DNA from: a virus
IMG/VR virus record: IMGVR_UViG_3300029986_000019
Coordinates: 1-61,690 of that record
Length of the DNA: 61,690 nt
Reading direction: 5' to 3' (one strand)
The notes beneath the pieces were generated by a model. It was not told the DNA's origin. It did not search any database and saw nothing but the letters and a program-made list of their open reading frames with translations. This document shows, one piece after another, positions 15,956 to 24,116 of this stretch. The translations under genes were made by a program, and so were the position numbers. How positions within the stretch are numbered: position 1 is the stretch's first letter; the number at the start of each line of letters is the position of its first letter.

Positions 15956-16050
15956 TGAACATGTTTAGTGGCAGTAGTAGTGACCCTATTCTACTCTCTT
16001 AGCTTGTAGACCTACTACCTATACTGGCAATCAACAATAGGACTTACTTT

Positions 16051-16245
16051 CTAGTGTCTAGAGTAGCCTAGATGAATGGTAGTAGCATCGGTCCCAAGTA
16101 CCCGTAGTGGCTGTGTAATAACTCTGCATACATATACTGTGGCTATATTTCCATCCACATCATCTAAGATGCCGAACATTACACATTTAACTCATGTCAT
16201 GATATCGTCATGGGATATGAGCACCACAAAGTCTAGTGGCTCCAT
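16051..16245 (-). pseudogene. Interrupted small gene (in-frame TGA at 16192-16194)
   Basis: Reading from ATG 16245 gives MEPLDFVVLISHDDIMT, a TGA, then VKCVMFGILDDVDGNIATVY and a further strand-like stretch to TAG at 16051. Both halves stay in one frame and look like a small beta-rich protein of 64 codons. TGA could be one change from CGA (Arg) or TGG (Trp). Further upstream the same frame has TAA and TAG, so the region may be a decayed larger gene. No strong ribosome site is seen before 16245. Alternatives are stop-codon readthrough, two small genes, or chance. Confidence 0.35.
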
Positions 16246-16339
16246 TGGACAGTATGACGAACCGACTTATCGGCACGTAAACATACTGCACTCCATGTTA
16301 CTTAGCTACTGGGTCTTACCAGCAGTACCACCACAAAGT

Positions 16340-16522
16340 CTAGGCTTTTCGTCGCTTGCAAGTGCATGGGTTGAAACGAGTGCATCCGCAATTGGAACAA
16401 CGGTGAAGGAGATACGTCTCGCTACGAACACCGTGTGTCATATTCTTTAGCCCAAAGTTTGGAGCGGCTTGTCTAGCCTTCTCCCTAGCTGCTTCATACT
16501 TGTTACTCGTTGTGGTTGACAT
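16340..16522 (-). CDS. Small zinc-binding basic protein, 60 aa
   Basis: The C-terminal half carries CSNCGCTRFNPCTCKRRK, a compact metal-binding knot with a basic tail; the N-terminus is helical. It starts inside the 3' end of the 178-residue gene (20-base overlap) with a modest purine stretch upstream. Likely nucleic-acid binding; otherwise unrecognised. Confidence 0.55.
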   Translation of the reverse strand: MSTTTSNKYEAAREKARQAAPNFGLKNMTHGVRSETYLLHRCSNCGCTRFNPCTCKRRKA

Positions 16523-17039
16523 TGGATTGTTCTTTCTGCATATGCATACCTCGTATGCTGATGATGTCGGAGATGCTTACATGGTGTATTTCTTCCATGA
16601 TAGGCTCTATGGTGATGACACTATGATCATGGGTGATATCGGTGACTTTACCGTGAAGAAGTAAAGTGTTATCTTTTATGAACCTTGCTGCACTAAACTT
16701 GTACTGTACTTCATCACCTACCTTAAGTTTAGATAGGTCTGCTAGCAGTTCCTCAGTCTGCTCTGCTTTCATTCGTTTCTTGTGCTCTTTTTCAGGCAAG
16801 AGAAGAGTTATGCTATCGTCTTGAGGAATGACTTTAGTCTGTACTACTCCATTCCTTACAGGACCAATACTTACAGTTATGGTATCGTTTGTGTAATCAA
16901 TACCCTTTATGGTTCCTATTTTCTCTTCACCGTTATCTGCATATGAGATTGTGTCTCCTACTCTAGCCTCTACATGCTCATAATCATCATCAGCGTAGAT
17001 ATCAGGAGCAGTCATCTCTGTCTCTACTTTACTTTCCAT
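16503..17039 (-). CDS. Protein with two SH3-like barrel segments, 178 aa
   Basis: Two modules (about 28-75, GDTISYADNGEEKIGTIKGI; and about 105-175, VGDEVQYKFS then HGKVTDITHDHSVITIEPI) share the G-D-x-V-x-Y/W, G-x-V/I pattern of the repeats in the SSB-like protein and the 244-residue protein. A charged helix joins them. It overlaps the Sak4-like gene by 16 bases and starts behind AAGGAAAG, so translation is coupled. Function unknown; a partner of the recombination proteins is a fair guess. Confidence 0.7.
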   Translation of the reverse strand: MESKVETEMTAPDIYADDDYEHVEARVGDTISYADNGEEKIGTIKGIDYTNDTITVSIGPVRNGVVQTKVIPQDDSITLLLPEKEHKKRMKAEQTEELLADLSKLKVGDEVQYKFSAARFIKDNTLLLHGKVTDITHDHSVITIEPIMEEIHHVSISDIISIRGMHMQKEQSNVNHNE

Positions 17040-17944
17040 TTAGCTTTCCTTGTAGACAATTCCGGCACACGGTTTAGTATGCAAGGATCATCTTGTTTGT
17101 TGTTGTACGCAGCCATAAAGTTTGCGTAACTCTCATCAGCACTGTCACCCATTGGTATGGCAAATACTTGCTCACCATCAGGAGTTAGGAAATGGTCGGG
17201 TATCCTACACTTTGCAAAGACGTTATCACTGCCTCTAATTATCAGGTAGCGTTCGCCATTAACATAAGTGTAGCACATGACTAAATCGCAGAAACCATCT
17301 AAGAACTCTCTACCTCGTTTCTCGGTATAGCCTATCATCTTAGTAGACTTTATACCTGTTACCTTCTCAAACTCTTCATACTTAGAGTGAGAGATAAACA
17401 TAGCTCCACGACCAGAGCCTGTAATCTTTAGGATGGCTTTACGGAATGTAGCAACATGGCGCTTATTACCAACATTATACCCTAGCTTGCCAGAGTTTAT
17501 ATCAGCTTCACCTGCTGCTTCATAAATGTCTTGGGCACAAAGATCCCACGCAAAATCTGCGGTGTCATGAATTACATTATCATACTTACCGGAACCTATA
17601 AGGTTGTCTATTGCCTTGTCATATTGTGCCCAATGAACGAATTGTCCTTGCCGTGGTATACGTGGTATTTGTAGCCACTCTGCACCCGGCTCAAACATCA
17701 TATGGATAGCCTTTGGAAACTTAGAGCTAAACTCTGTTTTCCCTATGCCACTTTCTCCATATAGGTAGATTGCTGCTGTAGCTAATGTCTTGCTTACTGG
17801 AACAGGTCCATCTGGTATTGACAAGTCCATCTCATCATCAATAACTCTTTGACGTGTTGAGCTGGATACCCTAGTGGATACCCTAGTGTTCGTGGTCGAG
17901 GGCTTACCACCTGTCTTTACTACGGACCTTTTTACAGTTACCAT
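17024..17944 (-). CDS. Sak4-like RecA-fold recombination ATPase (AAA_24 type)
   Basis: GESGIGKT (about 58-65) is a Walker A and DNVIHDTADFAW (about 113-124) a Walker B position. ISHSKYEEF near 190 fits the motif that follows in AAA_24/Sak4 proteins. These promote single-strand annealing or strand exchange with the phage SSB. The N-terminal 40 residues are Ser/Thr/Arg-rich. It is the first protein gene after the tRNA and the promoter at 18284-18312, with the SSB-like gene two genes further on. Confidence 0.8.
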   Translation of the reverse strand: MVTVKRSVVKTGGKPSTTNTRVSTRVSSSTRQRVIDDEMDLSIPDGPVPVSKTLATAAIYLYGESGIGKTEFSSKFPKAIHMMFEPGAEWLQIPRIPRQGQFVHWAQYDKAIDNLIGSGKYDNVIHDTADFAWDLCAQDIYEAAGEADINSGKLGYNVGNKRHVATFRKAILKITGSGRGAMFISHSKYEEFEKVTGIKSTKMIGYTEKRGREFLDGFCDLVMCYTYVNGERYLIIRGSDNVFAKCRIPDHFLTPDGEQVFAIPMGDSADESYANFMAAYNNKQDDPCILNRVPELSTRKAKWKVK

Positions 17945-17997
17945 TTATTCTCACTTTCTTTTGTGGGGAAAATTAATCTCAATAGAGTGTAGACTTG

Positions 17998-18112
17998 TCG
18001 AGGGAGCAGGACTTGAACCTGCAATTGAAGATGCTAACATAACTGATCAAGAGGATAGCTTATCTTCACTAGACCCTAAGTCTAGCGTGTATTACCATTT
18101 CACCATCCCTCG
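17998..18112 (-). tRNA. tRNA-Leu, anticodon UAG (reads CUA), with very long variable arm
   Basis: Minus-strand cloverleaf: acceptor CGAGGGA/TCCCTCG (7 bp) with discriminator A, as in leucine tRNAs. It has a D-arm GTG/CAC with loop AAATGGTAATA, an anticodon stem CTAGA/TCTAG with loop CTTAGGG (anticodon UAG), and a T-arm GCAGG-TTCAAGT-CCTGC. The class II variable arm is about 43 bases (usual about 13-20). It has a 7-bp stem TGAAGAT/ATCTTCA, continued by GCTA/TAGC after a two-base bulge. CCA is not encoded. CUA codons are frequent in these genes, so it probably supports phage translation. Confidence 0.9.
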
Positions 18113-18283
18113 CTAAAGTCTATATTGCACTTATTGGATCACATCAGTCACTCTACGTCGTGTATTCCATCAGACTAAACGCTAGGACTGTTTGTTTCGT
18201 AATGAACAACTAAGTCTAAAGTCTAGCCCGGTACCCTGCGCCTATCGGAGTGCTTACGGCGTGCTTGCCGAACGAACAGGGAT
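18113..18283 (-). other. Leader between promoter and tRNA
   Basis: About 170 transcribed bases with no open frame. It holds small stems (CCCTG...CAGGG around CGGC-AAGCAC-GCCG near 18235-18285). No second cloverleaf could be folded by eye. It is probably the 5' leader removed during tRNA maturation. Confidence 0.45.
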
Positions 18284-18312
18284 AGTATAATCCATTCCGA
18301 TTAAAATGTCAA
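18284..18312 (-). promoter_or_regulatory. Sigma70-type promoter upstream of the tRNA and Sak4 genes
   Basis: TTGACA (18312-18307), a 17-base spacer, TATACT (18289-18284) on the minus strand. The 38 bases from the -35 box upstream (18307-18344) are almost identical to those of the promoter at 26687-26715, including an AT-rich stretch like an UP element. Confidence 0.8.
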
Positions 18313-18344
18313 GGGATTTTGAAAAATAATTCTTCTTAGATGGG
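18307..18344 (-). repeat. Conserved upstream promoter block, copy A
   Basis: Matches 26710-26747 at 37 of 38 positions. It covers the -35 box and the AAAAATAATT stretch beyond it. A looser relative stands at the window ends (1-49). Confidence 0.8.
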
Positions 18345-18373
18345 AAACAGCCATTTTTAGGTGGCGCCTTGCA

Positions 18374-18622
18374 TCATTTCGAATATAAGCATTGTTGGCA
18401 GACTTCTTCACTATCTAGTGCTCTATTGACACTAGACTTTACAGTAACTGTTCTATTTGGCTGACATAGAGTATAGGTTACTGTATAACCTAACATACCT
18501 AGAAATAAATCACTCTCTTTACTTACGTGTACTTTATTGTCTTCCTTTATAGTTACGAAGATCTTTCCTTTAGGTGCCAACAACACTTCTTCTTTTGGTT
18601 CATGTGTTACATTGTTTTTCAT
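18374..18622 (-). CDS. Hypothetical protein, 82 aa
   Basis: Unrecognised. Residues about 18-60 alternate like a beta-sandwich fragment (KIFVTIKEDNKVHVS). The C-terminus has CQQC, with another Cys at 53, so a zinc site is possible. AGAGGATTAGTAAATG gives a good start. It follows the exonuclease gene after three bases and ends just before the promoter block at 18307-18344. Confidence 0.6.
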   Translation of the reverse strand: MKNNVTHEPKEEVLLAPKGKIFVTIKEDNKVHVSKESDLFLGMLGYTVTYTLCQPNRTVTVKSSVNRALDSEEVCQQCLYSK

Positions 18623-18625
18623 TTA

Positions 18626-19723
18626 CTAATCCTCTATCATAGTCAACTCTTTGAAAAGAGTGTCTCGTTTAGTGTAGCCTATAGTGTCACCATAAGCACA
18701 GATGTTAAGGTACTCACATGGCTTGCGAAACATAGAGCAGCTTTTAGATTGCTTCACACTTGGCTCTAAGCCTCTGTCCCACATGTACATTCTTGTTAAC
18801 CAATGATTAAGTTCAACATTCCTGAACTCTTCTATCTCTCTAGGGTATAGTCTAACTCTGTACCTACAAAAATACTCATCACCTTTCTTTACTAAGTCAT
18901 CCTCAACTCTAGCTAGAAATTGTGGAATACTTTCAGGCTTACGATTGTAAGTTCCTTTGAAAATCAATCCGGGGCGTTTTATTAAGTTGTATATGACACC
19001 TGCGGGATACTCGCCATACTTCTCATAGATAGCTAAAGCGTAGGTATTGACTTGAAGTTCATAGCCCATCTTCTCAGTAATGGCTTGACATGAGACTTTA
19101 CCGTTCTTATTAATCATCTCAGCTATTTCAGCTTTTGTTTTGTGCTCGACAAGATAAAGTCTACCATTGTAACGAACTAGACCATCTATCTTACCTCTAA
19201 CCCTAATAGGAACTACTAAATCACAACCACCAACCCCTAAATAAGGCATACTAACGTGTATAGTGTAATCAAAGATTTCTTCAACAGCTATCCACTCTAG
19301 CTTGCTATCATCTTTCTGCCAACGTCTGAAGTAGTATGGAAGTACGGTTCCACACATTCCCCATAGACGTTCAAACTCTTGTTCTTGTGATGGTGTTAAC
19401 TCTTGGCTCTCTAGAGTATCTGTGTACCATTGCTCTAAAGCCTGCTCACATAACTCTTCCCAGAAAAGAAGATTGCTGTCCCGTTTTAAAATGCCGTGAC
19501 CTATTCTCTGGGAGTAAACTGTATCCAGCACTCCATGAAATAGAGACCCGAAATCTAAAGCAGGATTGTATTGTCCATGGTCTAGTCCTAACTTTAGTTT
19601 ATACTTAGCCTTCATTGAACAGTCTATGAAAGTCTGTATACCACTTTGTGTAATACCGTCACGGGGCAGACTAAAGAATACACTTGGTTGTTTAGGTTTG
19701 GGTTTGAACTTTACGGGTTTCAT
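18626..19723 (-). CDS. PD-(D/E)XK exonuclease with likely Fe-S cluster (Cas4/AddB/RecB-like)
   Basis: 365 residues. The nuclease core is readable: a GxxxH-like helix FGSLFHGVLD (about 55), GKIDGLV (about 178), LVEHKTK (about 192) and QVNTYALAIY (about 226). A cysteine near residue 35 (IDCSMKAKY) and the C-terminal group CSMFRKPCEYLNIC (about 330-345) fit the four-cysteine Fe-S arrangement of Cas4 and AddB nucleases. With the Sak4-like ATPase it can make a two-component recombination system (end resection plus annealing). The start has AAAGGA, and the preceding small gene overlaps by 32 bases. Confidence 0.85.
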   Translation of the reverse strand: MKPVKFKPKPKQPSVFFSLPRDGITQSGIQTFIDCSMKAKYKLKLGLDHGQYNPALDFGSLFHGVLDTVYSQRIGHGILKRDSNLLFWEELCEQALEQWYTDTLESQELTPSQEQEFERLWGMCGTVLPYYFRRWQKDDSKLEWIAVEEIFDYTIHVSMPYLGVGGCDLVVPIRVRGKIDGLVRYNGRLYLVEHKTKAEIAEMINKNGKVSCQAITEKMGYELQVNTYALAIYEKYGEYPAGVIYNLIKRPGLIFKGTYNRKPESIPQFLARVEDDLVKKGDEYFCRYRVRLYPREIEEFRNVELNHWLTRMYMWDRGLEPSVKQSKSCSMFRKPCEYLNICAYGDTIGYTKRDTLFKELTMIED

Positions 19724-19901
19724 AGCTTAATCCTTTATCTAACACTTTGTTAGTTCTCTCTAGTAATCGTTGGTAAGGTAGGTGCTTGAGTAAAGCGCCT
19801 CTATCTTCTTCTCTACCTGTTCTACTGTGTTGGCATAACATCTCATAGAATATGCAGTAGAGTAACTGTAGTACTAGTATCTGAAATACTGTTAGTTTCA
19901 T
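19692..19901 (-). CDS. Small N-terminally anchored membrane protein, 69 aa
   Basis: The N-terminal 20 residues form a hydrophobic segment (LTVFQILVLQLLYCIFYEML) followed by a charged tail. It overlaps the stop of the 116-residue gene as ATGA and runs 32 bases into the nuclease gene, so it would be translated by coupling. The ribosome site is weak. Function unknown. Confidence 0.5.
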   Translation of the reverse strand: MKLTVFQILVLQLLYCIFYEMLCQHSRTGREEDRGALLKHLPYQRLLERTNKVLDKGLSYETRKVQTQT

Positions 19902-20248
19902 TTTGGTTTCTTCTTCATGGTGAACCGTTTCTTTTCTGGGAGTAAATTACTATGTTGTCGTTCCATTGGTGACATAGGTTCAAACTCTAGTTCTGTTTGG
20001 GTAAATGGTCTGATCTTTACTTTAGTTCTACGCTTTAGTTCTACAGCTGCTGAGACAACATTAAAGAGTTCATTAAAGTCTAGTGTCTGTGAGTAATCTT
20101 TACTGCTATCTTGTGAGCATAGTCTGACACAGAGACCATCTTCAGTTAAGTGTAGATCCATGTACCTGTTAAGATCACCTACGGTGGCTTGAATGAACTT
20201 GTCAGAGTACATAGTAACATTGATGTACGGGTTTGTTTGTTGGGCCAT
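19898..20248 (-). CDS. Hypothetical protein, 116 aa
   Basis: Unrecognised. Beta-rich first half, helix in the middle (NELFNVVSAAVELKRR) and a basic tail NLLPEKKRFTMKKK. That tail, like the end of the DUF4326 protein (IIPRKKQRF), is encoded by a dispersed-motif copy (19932-19942), so the similarity of the two tails comes from DNA. It sits five bases after the glycosylase gene. Confidence 0.65.
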   Translation of the reverse strand: MAQQTNPYINVTMYSDKFIQATVGDLNRYMDLHLTEDGLCVRLCSQDSSKDYSQTLDFNELFNVVSAAVELKRRTKVKIRPFTQTELEFEPMSPMERQHSNLLPEKKRFTMKKKPK

Positions 20249-20253
20249 AGTGT

Positions 20254-21027
20254 TTACTCTGCAAAATAGTCATCTAAAGTGTAGTTAGGGTTAGGAATAG
20301 GCATTCCGTTATTTACAGTTGGTGGTTTGTATTCTCTCTCATAACCTTCAGTATGCCAGCAATCCCAATAGTGGTGGAACATACTACTTATCTGATCAAC
20401 ATATTTATGGTTATAGTCTAGACCACCTCTACGAAGTATGAAGGATGGGTGTAACAGCTTTTCTAGCCTTACAGTCATTCCTCTAACCTCTAGTTGTTCA
20501 CGTATCGTCCACATATATGATTGTGCTACATTTCCTAGAAAGACAAGAGTTAAGGGATTAAAGGCTATGATGGTGTCTAGCAGTCTTTCCATACAGTTCA
20601 TAACTTCTATATGGTCTGGTTCTCGGTTCTTTAGGCATCTAGGGTTTTTAGGATCTTCATATGGTCTACAAGCTATTAGGTTGGTCAAGCCTATAGTTAG
20701 CCTACCATAACCCCAACATGCTTTACACTTACCTACACCACAACACACAGGACACTCTACACTACCAGACAAGTCTATTGCTTTACGGAGCAAATCACCT
20801 GCCGGTCCTGTGAATGGAAATCCTGTAATGTCTTCAGTAACTCCGGGTGCTTCACCTATGAATAGATAGTGTAGTCTGTTATTCCCAAAGTCTAACACAG
20901 TCTTAGGTATGGTGTCAATAAATACGTGGTGTCTACAGTGCTCACCTATCTCACACCTAACACAATGACTATAGCCTTCAGTCACCATCTTTAGTAGATG
21001 GCTCTTGTGTCTAACTTTGAATGCCAT
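20254..21027 (-). CDS. Uracil-DNA glycosylase, family 4/5-like, with extra zinc-type insert
   Basis: GEAPGVTEDITGFPFTGPAG (about 57-77) is the hallmark of Fe-S family 4 glycosylases (GEAPGxxED..G.PF.GxAG). TNLIACRPY follows at the expected distance, and HPSF near 190 fits the C-terminal motif. Cysteines at the start (CVRCEIGEHCRHH) fit Fe-S ligation. An insert CPVCCGVGKCKACWGYG (about 88-105) copies the CxxCxGxG zinc style seen in the polymerase and in the 278-residue protein. The enzyme removes uracil (or another altered base) from DNA; substrate not provable here. Confidence 0.85.
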   Translation of the reverse strand: MAFKVRHKSHLLKMVTEGYSHCVRCEIGEHCRHHVFIDTIPKTVLDFGNNRLHYLFIGEAPGVTEDITGFPFTGPAGDLLRKAIDLSGSVECPVCCGVGKCKACWGYGRLTIGLTNLIACRPYEDPKNPRCLKNREPDHIEVMNCMERLLDTIIAFNPLTLVFLGNVAQSYMWTIREQLEVRGMTVRLEKLLHPSFILRRGGLDYNHKYVDQISSMFHHYWDCWHTEGYEREYKPPTVNNGMPIPNPNYTLDDYFAE

Positions 21028-21304
21028 TCTTTGGTACTCCGCACCACATGATAGGACGCCAGTTCTTGTACTCTACACATACCCTAACACCACACTCTAG
21101 TAAGTACCAACAAGATACTCCACTAGCGTTAGGAGTGCAAGATACTATCCTACTTTTATCCTTTGATCCGAGAGATACAGGAAGTAGTTTTCCTATACGC
21201 TCTTTAGCCATCGCAACTCCAGACTTTAGTTTAAACTGTCTAGTTGGAGTTGTACGTCCTGTTATCTTTCCTTTAGTGGTTGTCATAGTCACAACTTTAG
21301 CCAT
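21011..21304 (-). CDS. Hypothetical protein, 97 aa
   Basis: No family recognised. Starts MAKVVTMTTTKGK at 21304; a longer frame to 21352 lies inside the upstream gene and is less likely. The second half is hydrophobic and cysteine-containing (SCWYLLECGVRVCVEY). Overlaps the glycosylase start by 17 bases. Confidence 0.6.
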   Translation of the reverse strand: MAKVVTMTTTKGKITGRTTPTRQFKLKSGVAMAKERIGKLLPVSLGSKDKSRIVSCTPNASGVSCWYLLECGVRVCVEYKNWRPIMWCGVPKNGIQS

Positions 21305-21512
21305 CTCCTTTATCCCTTTCTCTACACTCAAGACACTGATCTGGACCAACATAGATATTGCCTATGCCGTACATACTGTTATGGTATATAGGGTCTGGTA
21401 TGATCATACTACATAGTACTGTAATGGTTTCTGGTTTATCATGCCCAGATTGTCTATGCCATTTTCTAGGATTATTAAAAGCACTGGTTACAAACCGATT
21501 AGTTAAGTTCAT
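21297..21512 (-). CDS. Hypothetical protein, 71 aa
   Basis: Small unrecognised protein with a CLEC near its end and an aromatic, glycine-containing middle. The ATG has AGGG nine bases upstream; the stop overlaps the next start by eight bases. Confidence 0.55.
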   Translation of the reverse strand: MNLTNRFVTSAFNNPRKWHRQSGHDKPETITVLCSMIIPDPIYHNSMYGIGNIYVGPDQCLECRERDKGDG

Positions 21513-21527
21513 TCTTGTCCCTATACC

Positions 21528-21779
21528 CTAGTATATAACTAGTTCCCACTCATACAAAGCATCATACTTGTTGTGCTTTTGTTCTCCTAATTCATTAGTG
21601 TATTTTACATTAACACTGCCATAACCACGTCTACTAAACCCTGTAACCTCACCAATTAACTTTTGGTTGATATGAGACTTAACTACCAACCCTATCTGTA
21701 AGAACTGAGGATATCTAGATAATGATAAAACGGACAATGGGCTATTTCCTAGCTCGCCTACTTCTATTACTATTTTCAT
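21528..21779 (-). CDS. Small barrel-like protein, 83 aa
   Basis: From ATG 21779 (AAGGAA upstream, ATGA overlap with the resolvase stop). The sequence IGLVVKSHINQKLIGEVTGF and the following strands resemble the KOW/SH3-like modules elsewhere in this genome. No defined function. A longer frame to 21827 overlaps the resolvase gene and is not preferred. Confidence 0.6.
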   Translation of the reverse strand: MKIVIEVGELGNSPLSVLSLSRYPQFLQIGLVVKSHINQKLIGEVTGFSRRGYGSVNVKYTNELGEQKHNKYDALYEWELVIY

Positions 21780-22441
21780 TCTTGTTCCTTTTCTGTAGAG
21801 TTTGGTTGAAATACTTTTTTCACCCACAACCCTATACCTATACTATCTATACAATGAGATGAGTAAATTACAACTTCTGTGGTACCAGTACAGAGTGTAG
21901 GTTCTTCTTTTGTTCCTTTCCTGACTAGATGACTGTTAGAGGGTAACACATCATTTAGTCGTCGAGCTATCCTAGACGCTACAGCTGGCTTCTTCATTGT
22001 TCCTTTCCAACCCTCAGCACCATTAATACGTACGTAGGTTACTGATCTACACCCTAGACATAATAGCATTCGTCTAAGTTCACCTACATAGGTAGCAAGC
22101 TTAACTAGACTACTATCATCACCATTCTGTCCTGTAGCACATAGTTGCCCTTTGGCACTCTGGAAGTAGTTAGGTAGCTCTATGTAGCAGTCTAGCCAAG
22201 GAAACAGAGTATTGGTATCTCCTATGTCATTAATGTCTAGTGTTACTAGTAGAGTTTCTAGTTGATCTATTAAGTCATCAACTCTCTCTTCCCATGAGAC
22301 CTTCCTAGACTTTAGGATACCCGTTTTCTCTGGGATAAGGTATTCTTTTTTCTTCGGGTCTGTTATGTCATGCTTAAATAGAGCATAACCTGTTCCACCA
22401 GTCCCTCTAGACTGTCCAGGGTCTATACAAAGTATATACAT
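21776..22441 (-). CDS. RuvC-like Holliday-junction resolvase
   Basis: The N-terminal CIDPGQSRGTGGTGYALF carries the first catalytic Asp of the RuvC/RNase H fold (DPG...TG). YIELPNYF (about 87) offers the second acid, and HCIDSIGIGLW near the C-terminus (about 196) supplies the H-x-x-D element. At 221 residues it is slightly longer than bacterial RuvC. It would cut branched DNA from recombination or before packaging. TAATG overlap with the helicase gene. Confidence 0.8.
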   Translation of the reverse strand: MYILCIDPGQSRGTGGTGYALFKHDITDPKKKEYLIPEKTGILKSRKVSWEERVDDLIDQLETLLVTLDINDIGDTNTLFPWLDCYIELPNYFQSAKGQLCATGQNGDDSSLVKLATYVGELRRMLLCLGCRSVTYVRINGAEGWKGTMKKPAVASRIARRLNDVLPSNSHLVRKGTKEEPTLCTGTTEVVIYSSHCIDSIGIGLWVKKVFQPNSTEKEQE

Positions 22442-24042
22442 TATGCTGCGTCCTTTCTTGTTCTAGTCTTGGGTTTAGTTTTAAATGACACCCGTTTGTA
22501 GAAGTTAGTTTTTATCCTAGCCATTAGCTGCTTAGCATTACGGATCTTATCTCTAGTAGCTTCAAAGTAATCTTCATCTATAGTATCTTCTGCCAGTAAG
22601 TAGATATACATCATAGTACATCCTGTCTTACGTACAGCAACTATACGATCTTCAAACTGGTTCATCTCTTCACCACTGTAAGTACAGCTATAGAAGACCA
22701 TAGTATCACAAGCTGATAAGTCTACACCATACTGAGCTACCTTCTTTATCTGAACAAGAATAACTCTAGACTTAGTAGTCGAGTTCATAAACCATTCAGT
22801 CTTCTCAACTCTAGTTTCTCTACTGTCTACACCTGTTAGAGTAGCACAAGCTATGTTCTCATGCTTCAATCTAGCAGCTACGGCATGTATCTCAGCATCA
22901 TACCTAAACCCTACAACAATAGCTTGATCCTTGAGTTCACCTTTAAGTAGGTTCACAAGTTCTGTAGTTTTGATAGCCCATTTGTATGTGCCTTCAGCAT
23001 CACATCCACCCGTAACTCTACCTAACCAAGTAAGTTGAGCTATGATATGATCAGTCTCTAGTACCCTATCAGGACTAATCTCTGCTACAAACTCATCTTC
23101 AATACGATCATAGACTTTCCTTTGTATCTCAGCCATCTTAACATATCGAGGTACTCTAACCTTTTTGACGTTAATTCCTGCCTGAAATCTGGTAAGCACA
23201 AAAGCATTATCGTGAACAGCTTGTTTAATTAAACTTTTCCCAGAGAAAGGAGTGTAGCCTTTACACTCACAGTTAGGACAACATATACGTTTGTCATACT
23301 CATTGTTGCAGTAAGTACAGAGTTCACGTTTCTTTGGTTTCCATCCCTCGTACGTCAATTCAAACATACCTAAACGGTAGTGCCAGTAGCTTTTATAGCC
23401 CATAAAGCTACCGTATAAGAACTTGAATTGTTGGAATAGATCTAGCTCACCTTCAGGTGAAGGAAGTCCAGACATTATCACTCTATGCTCTACAGTTCTA
23501 AAGTGTCTCTCGCATAGTGTGCTTATCTTAGACTTTACATTCTTGATTATAGTGCTTTCATCAAGGACTACACTAAACCATTTGAATGCAGAATTAGCTA
23601 GCCCAGGTGTAGCCCTTAGACTATCATAGTTTATCAGTATCCAAGTTCTGCCACAAGGTTTGTCAAAACCCTCTACCACAGCAGCAGCTACTCGTTGATC
23701 TAGTGTCTTGCCATGAAGTACTACGTATTGTTCACCTTCTAACTCTAGTTCTCTCTGCCATGTCTTTATAACAGACATTGGACAAACTATAAGTATAGGA
23801 TGGGGTCTACTCTCTACACCTTCTATATTAGACTTCTCAATAAGAACTCTAATTACCCCCAAACTCTTGCCTAATCTCATTTCTATGAATGATGCAAAGT
23901 GTTGACGTGGCATGGCCCAATTGTGGAAGTCCTGCTGGTAAGGGTAGTATTTACGGGTACCTGTTCTTACCAGTTTGAAACGTTTACGCCGTTGTACGGA
24001 CATTTCAGGGGGCTTTACACGTGGGTTATAGACGAACTTCAT
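22441..24042 (-). CDS. SNF2-type superfamily 2 helicase/ATPase
   Basis: Motif I is MRLGKSLG (about 54), Ia ILIVCPMSVIKTW, motif II LDEST (about 160; SNF2 proteins have DEAH/DEGH), and motif III VIMSGLP. The C-terminal lobe has VVGFRYDAE and, in place of motif VI, QFEDRIVAVRKTG. A zinc-like insert CTYCNNEYDKRICCPNC (about 243-260) separates the lobes. 533 residues is typical of short phage SNF2 helicases that remodel forks or dislodge proteins. It heads a tightly packed group with the resolvase and glycosylase. Confidence 0.85.
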   Translation of the reverse strand: MKFVYNPRVKPPEMSVQRRKRFKLVRTGTRKYYPYQQDFHNWAMPRQHFASFIEMRLGKSLGVIRVLIEKSNIEGVESRPHPILIVCPMSVIKTWQRELELEGEQYVVLHGKTLDQRVAAAVVEGFDKPCGRTWILINYDSLRATPGLANSAFKWFSVVLDESTIIKNVKSKISTLCERHFRTVEHRVIMSGLPSPEGELDLFQQFKFLYGSFMGYKSYWHYRLGMFELTYEGWKPKKRELCTYCNNEYDKRICCPNCECKGYTPFSGKSLIKQAVHDNAFVLTRFQAGINVKKVRVPRYVKMAEIQRKVYDRIEDEFVAEISPDRVLETDHIIAQLTWLGRVTGGCDAEGTYKWAIKTTELVNLLKGELKDQAIVVGFRYDAEIHAVAARLKHENIACATLTGVDSRETRVEKTEWFMNSTTKSRVILVQIKKVAQYGVDLSACDTMVFYSCTYSGEEMNQFEDRIVAVRKTGCTMMYIYLLAEDTIDEDYFEATRDKIRNAKQLMARIKTNFYKRVSFKTKPKTRTRKDAA

Positions 24043-24116
24043 GGCCTACCTTGAAACGGAAATAAGCCGGTACCAGTTAAGGCACCGACTTTATTAAAAA
24101 TGTACTAGAGTTTAGT

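Noticed and set aside
16076-16450. 124-residue plus-strand reading frame
   Set aside because: Overlaps the antisense small zinc protein and the interrupted frame; low-complexity Ser/Thr composition and no ribosome site.
18120-18283. A second tRNA next to tRNA-Leu
   Set aside because: No T-arm or acceptor pairing could be found; only short stems.
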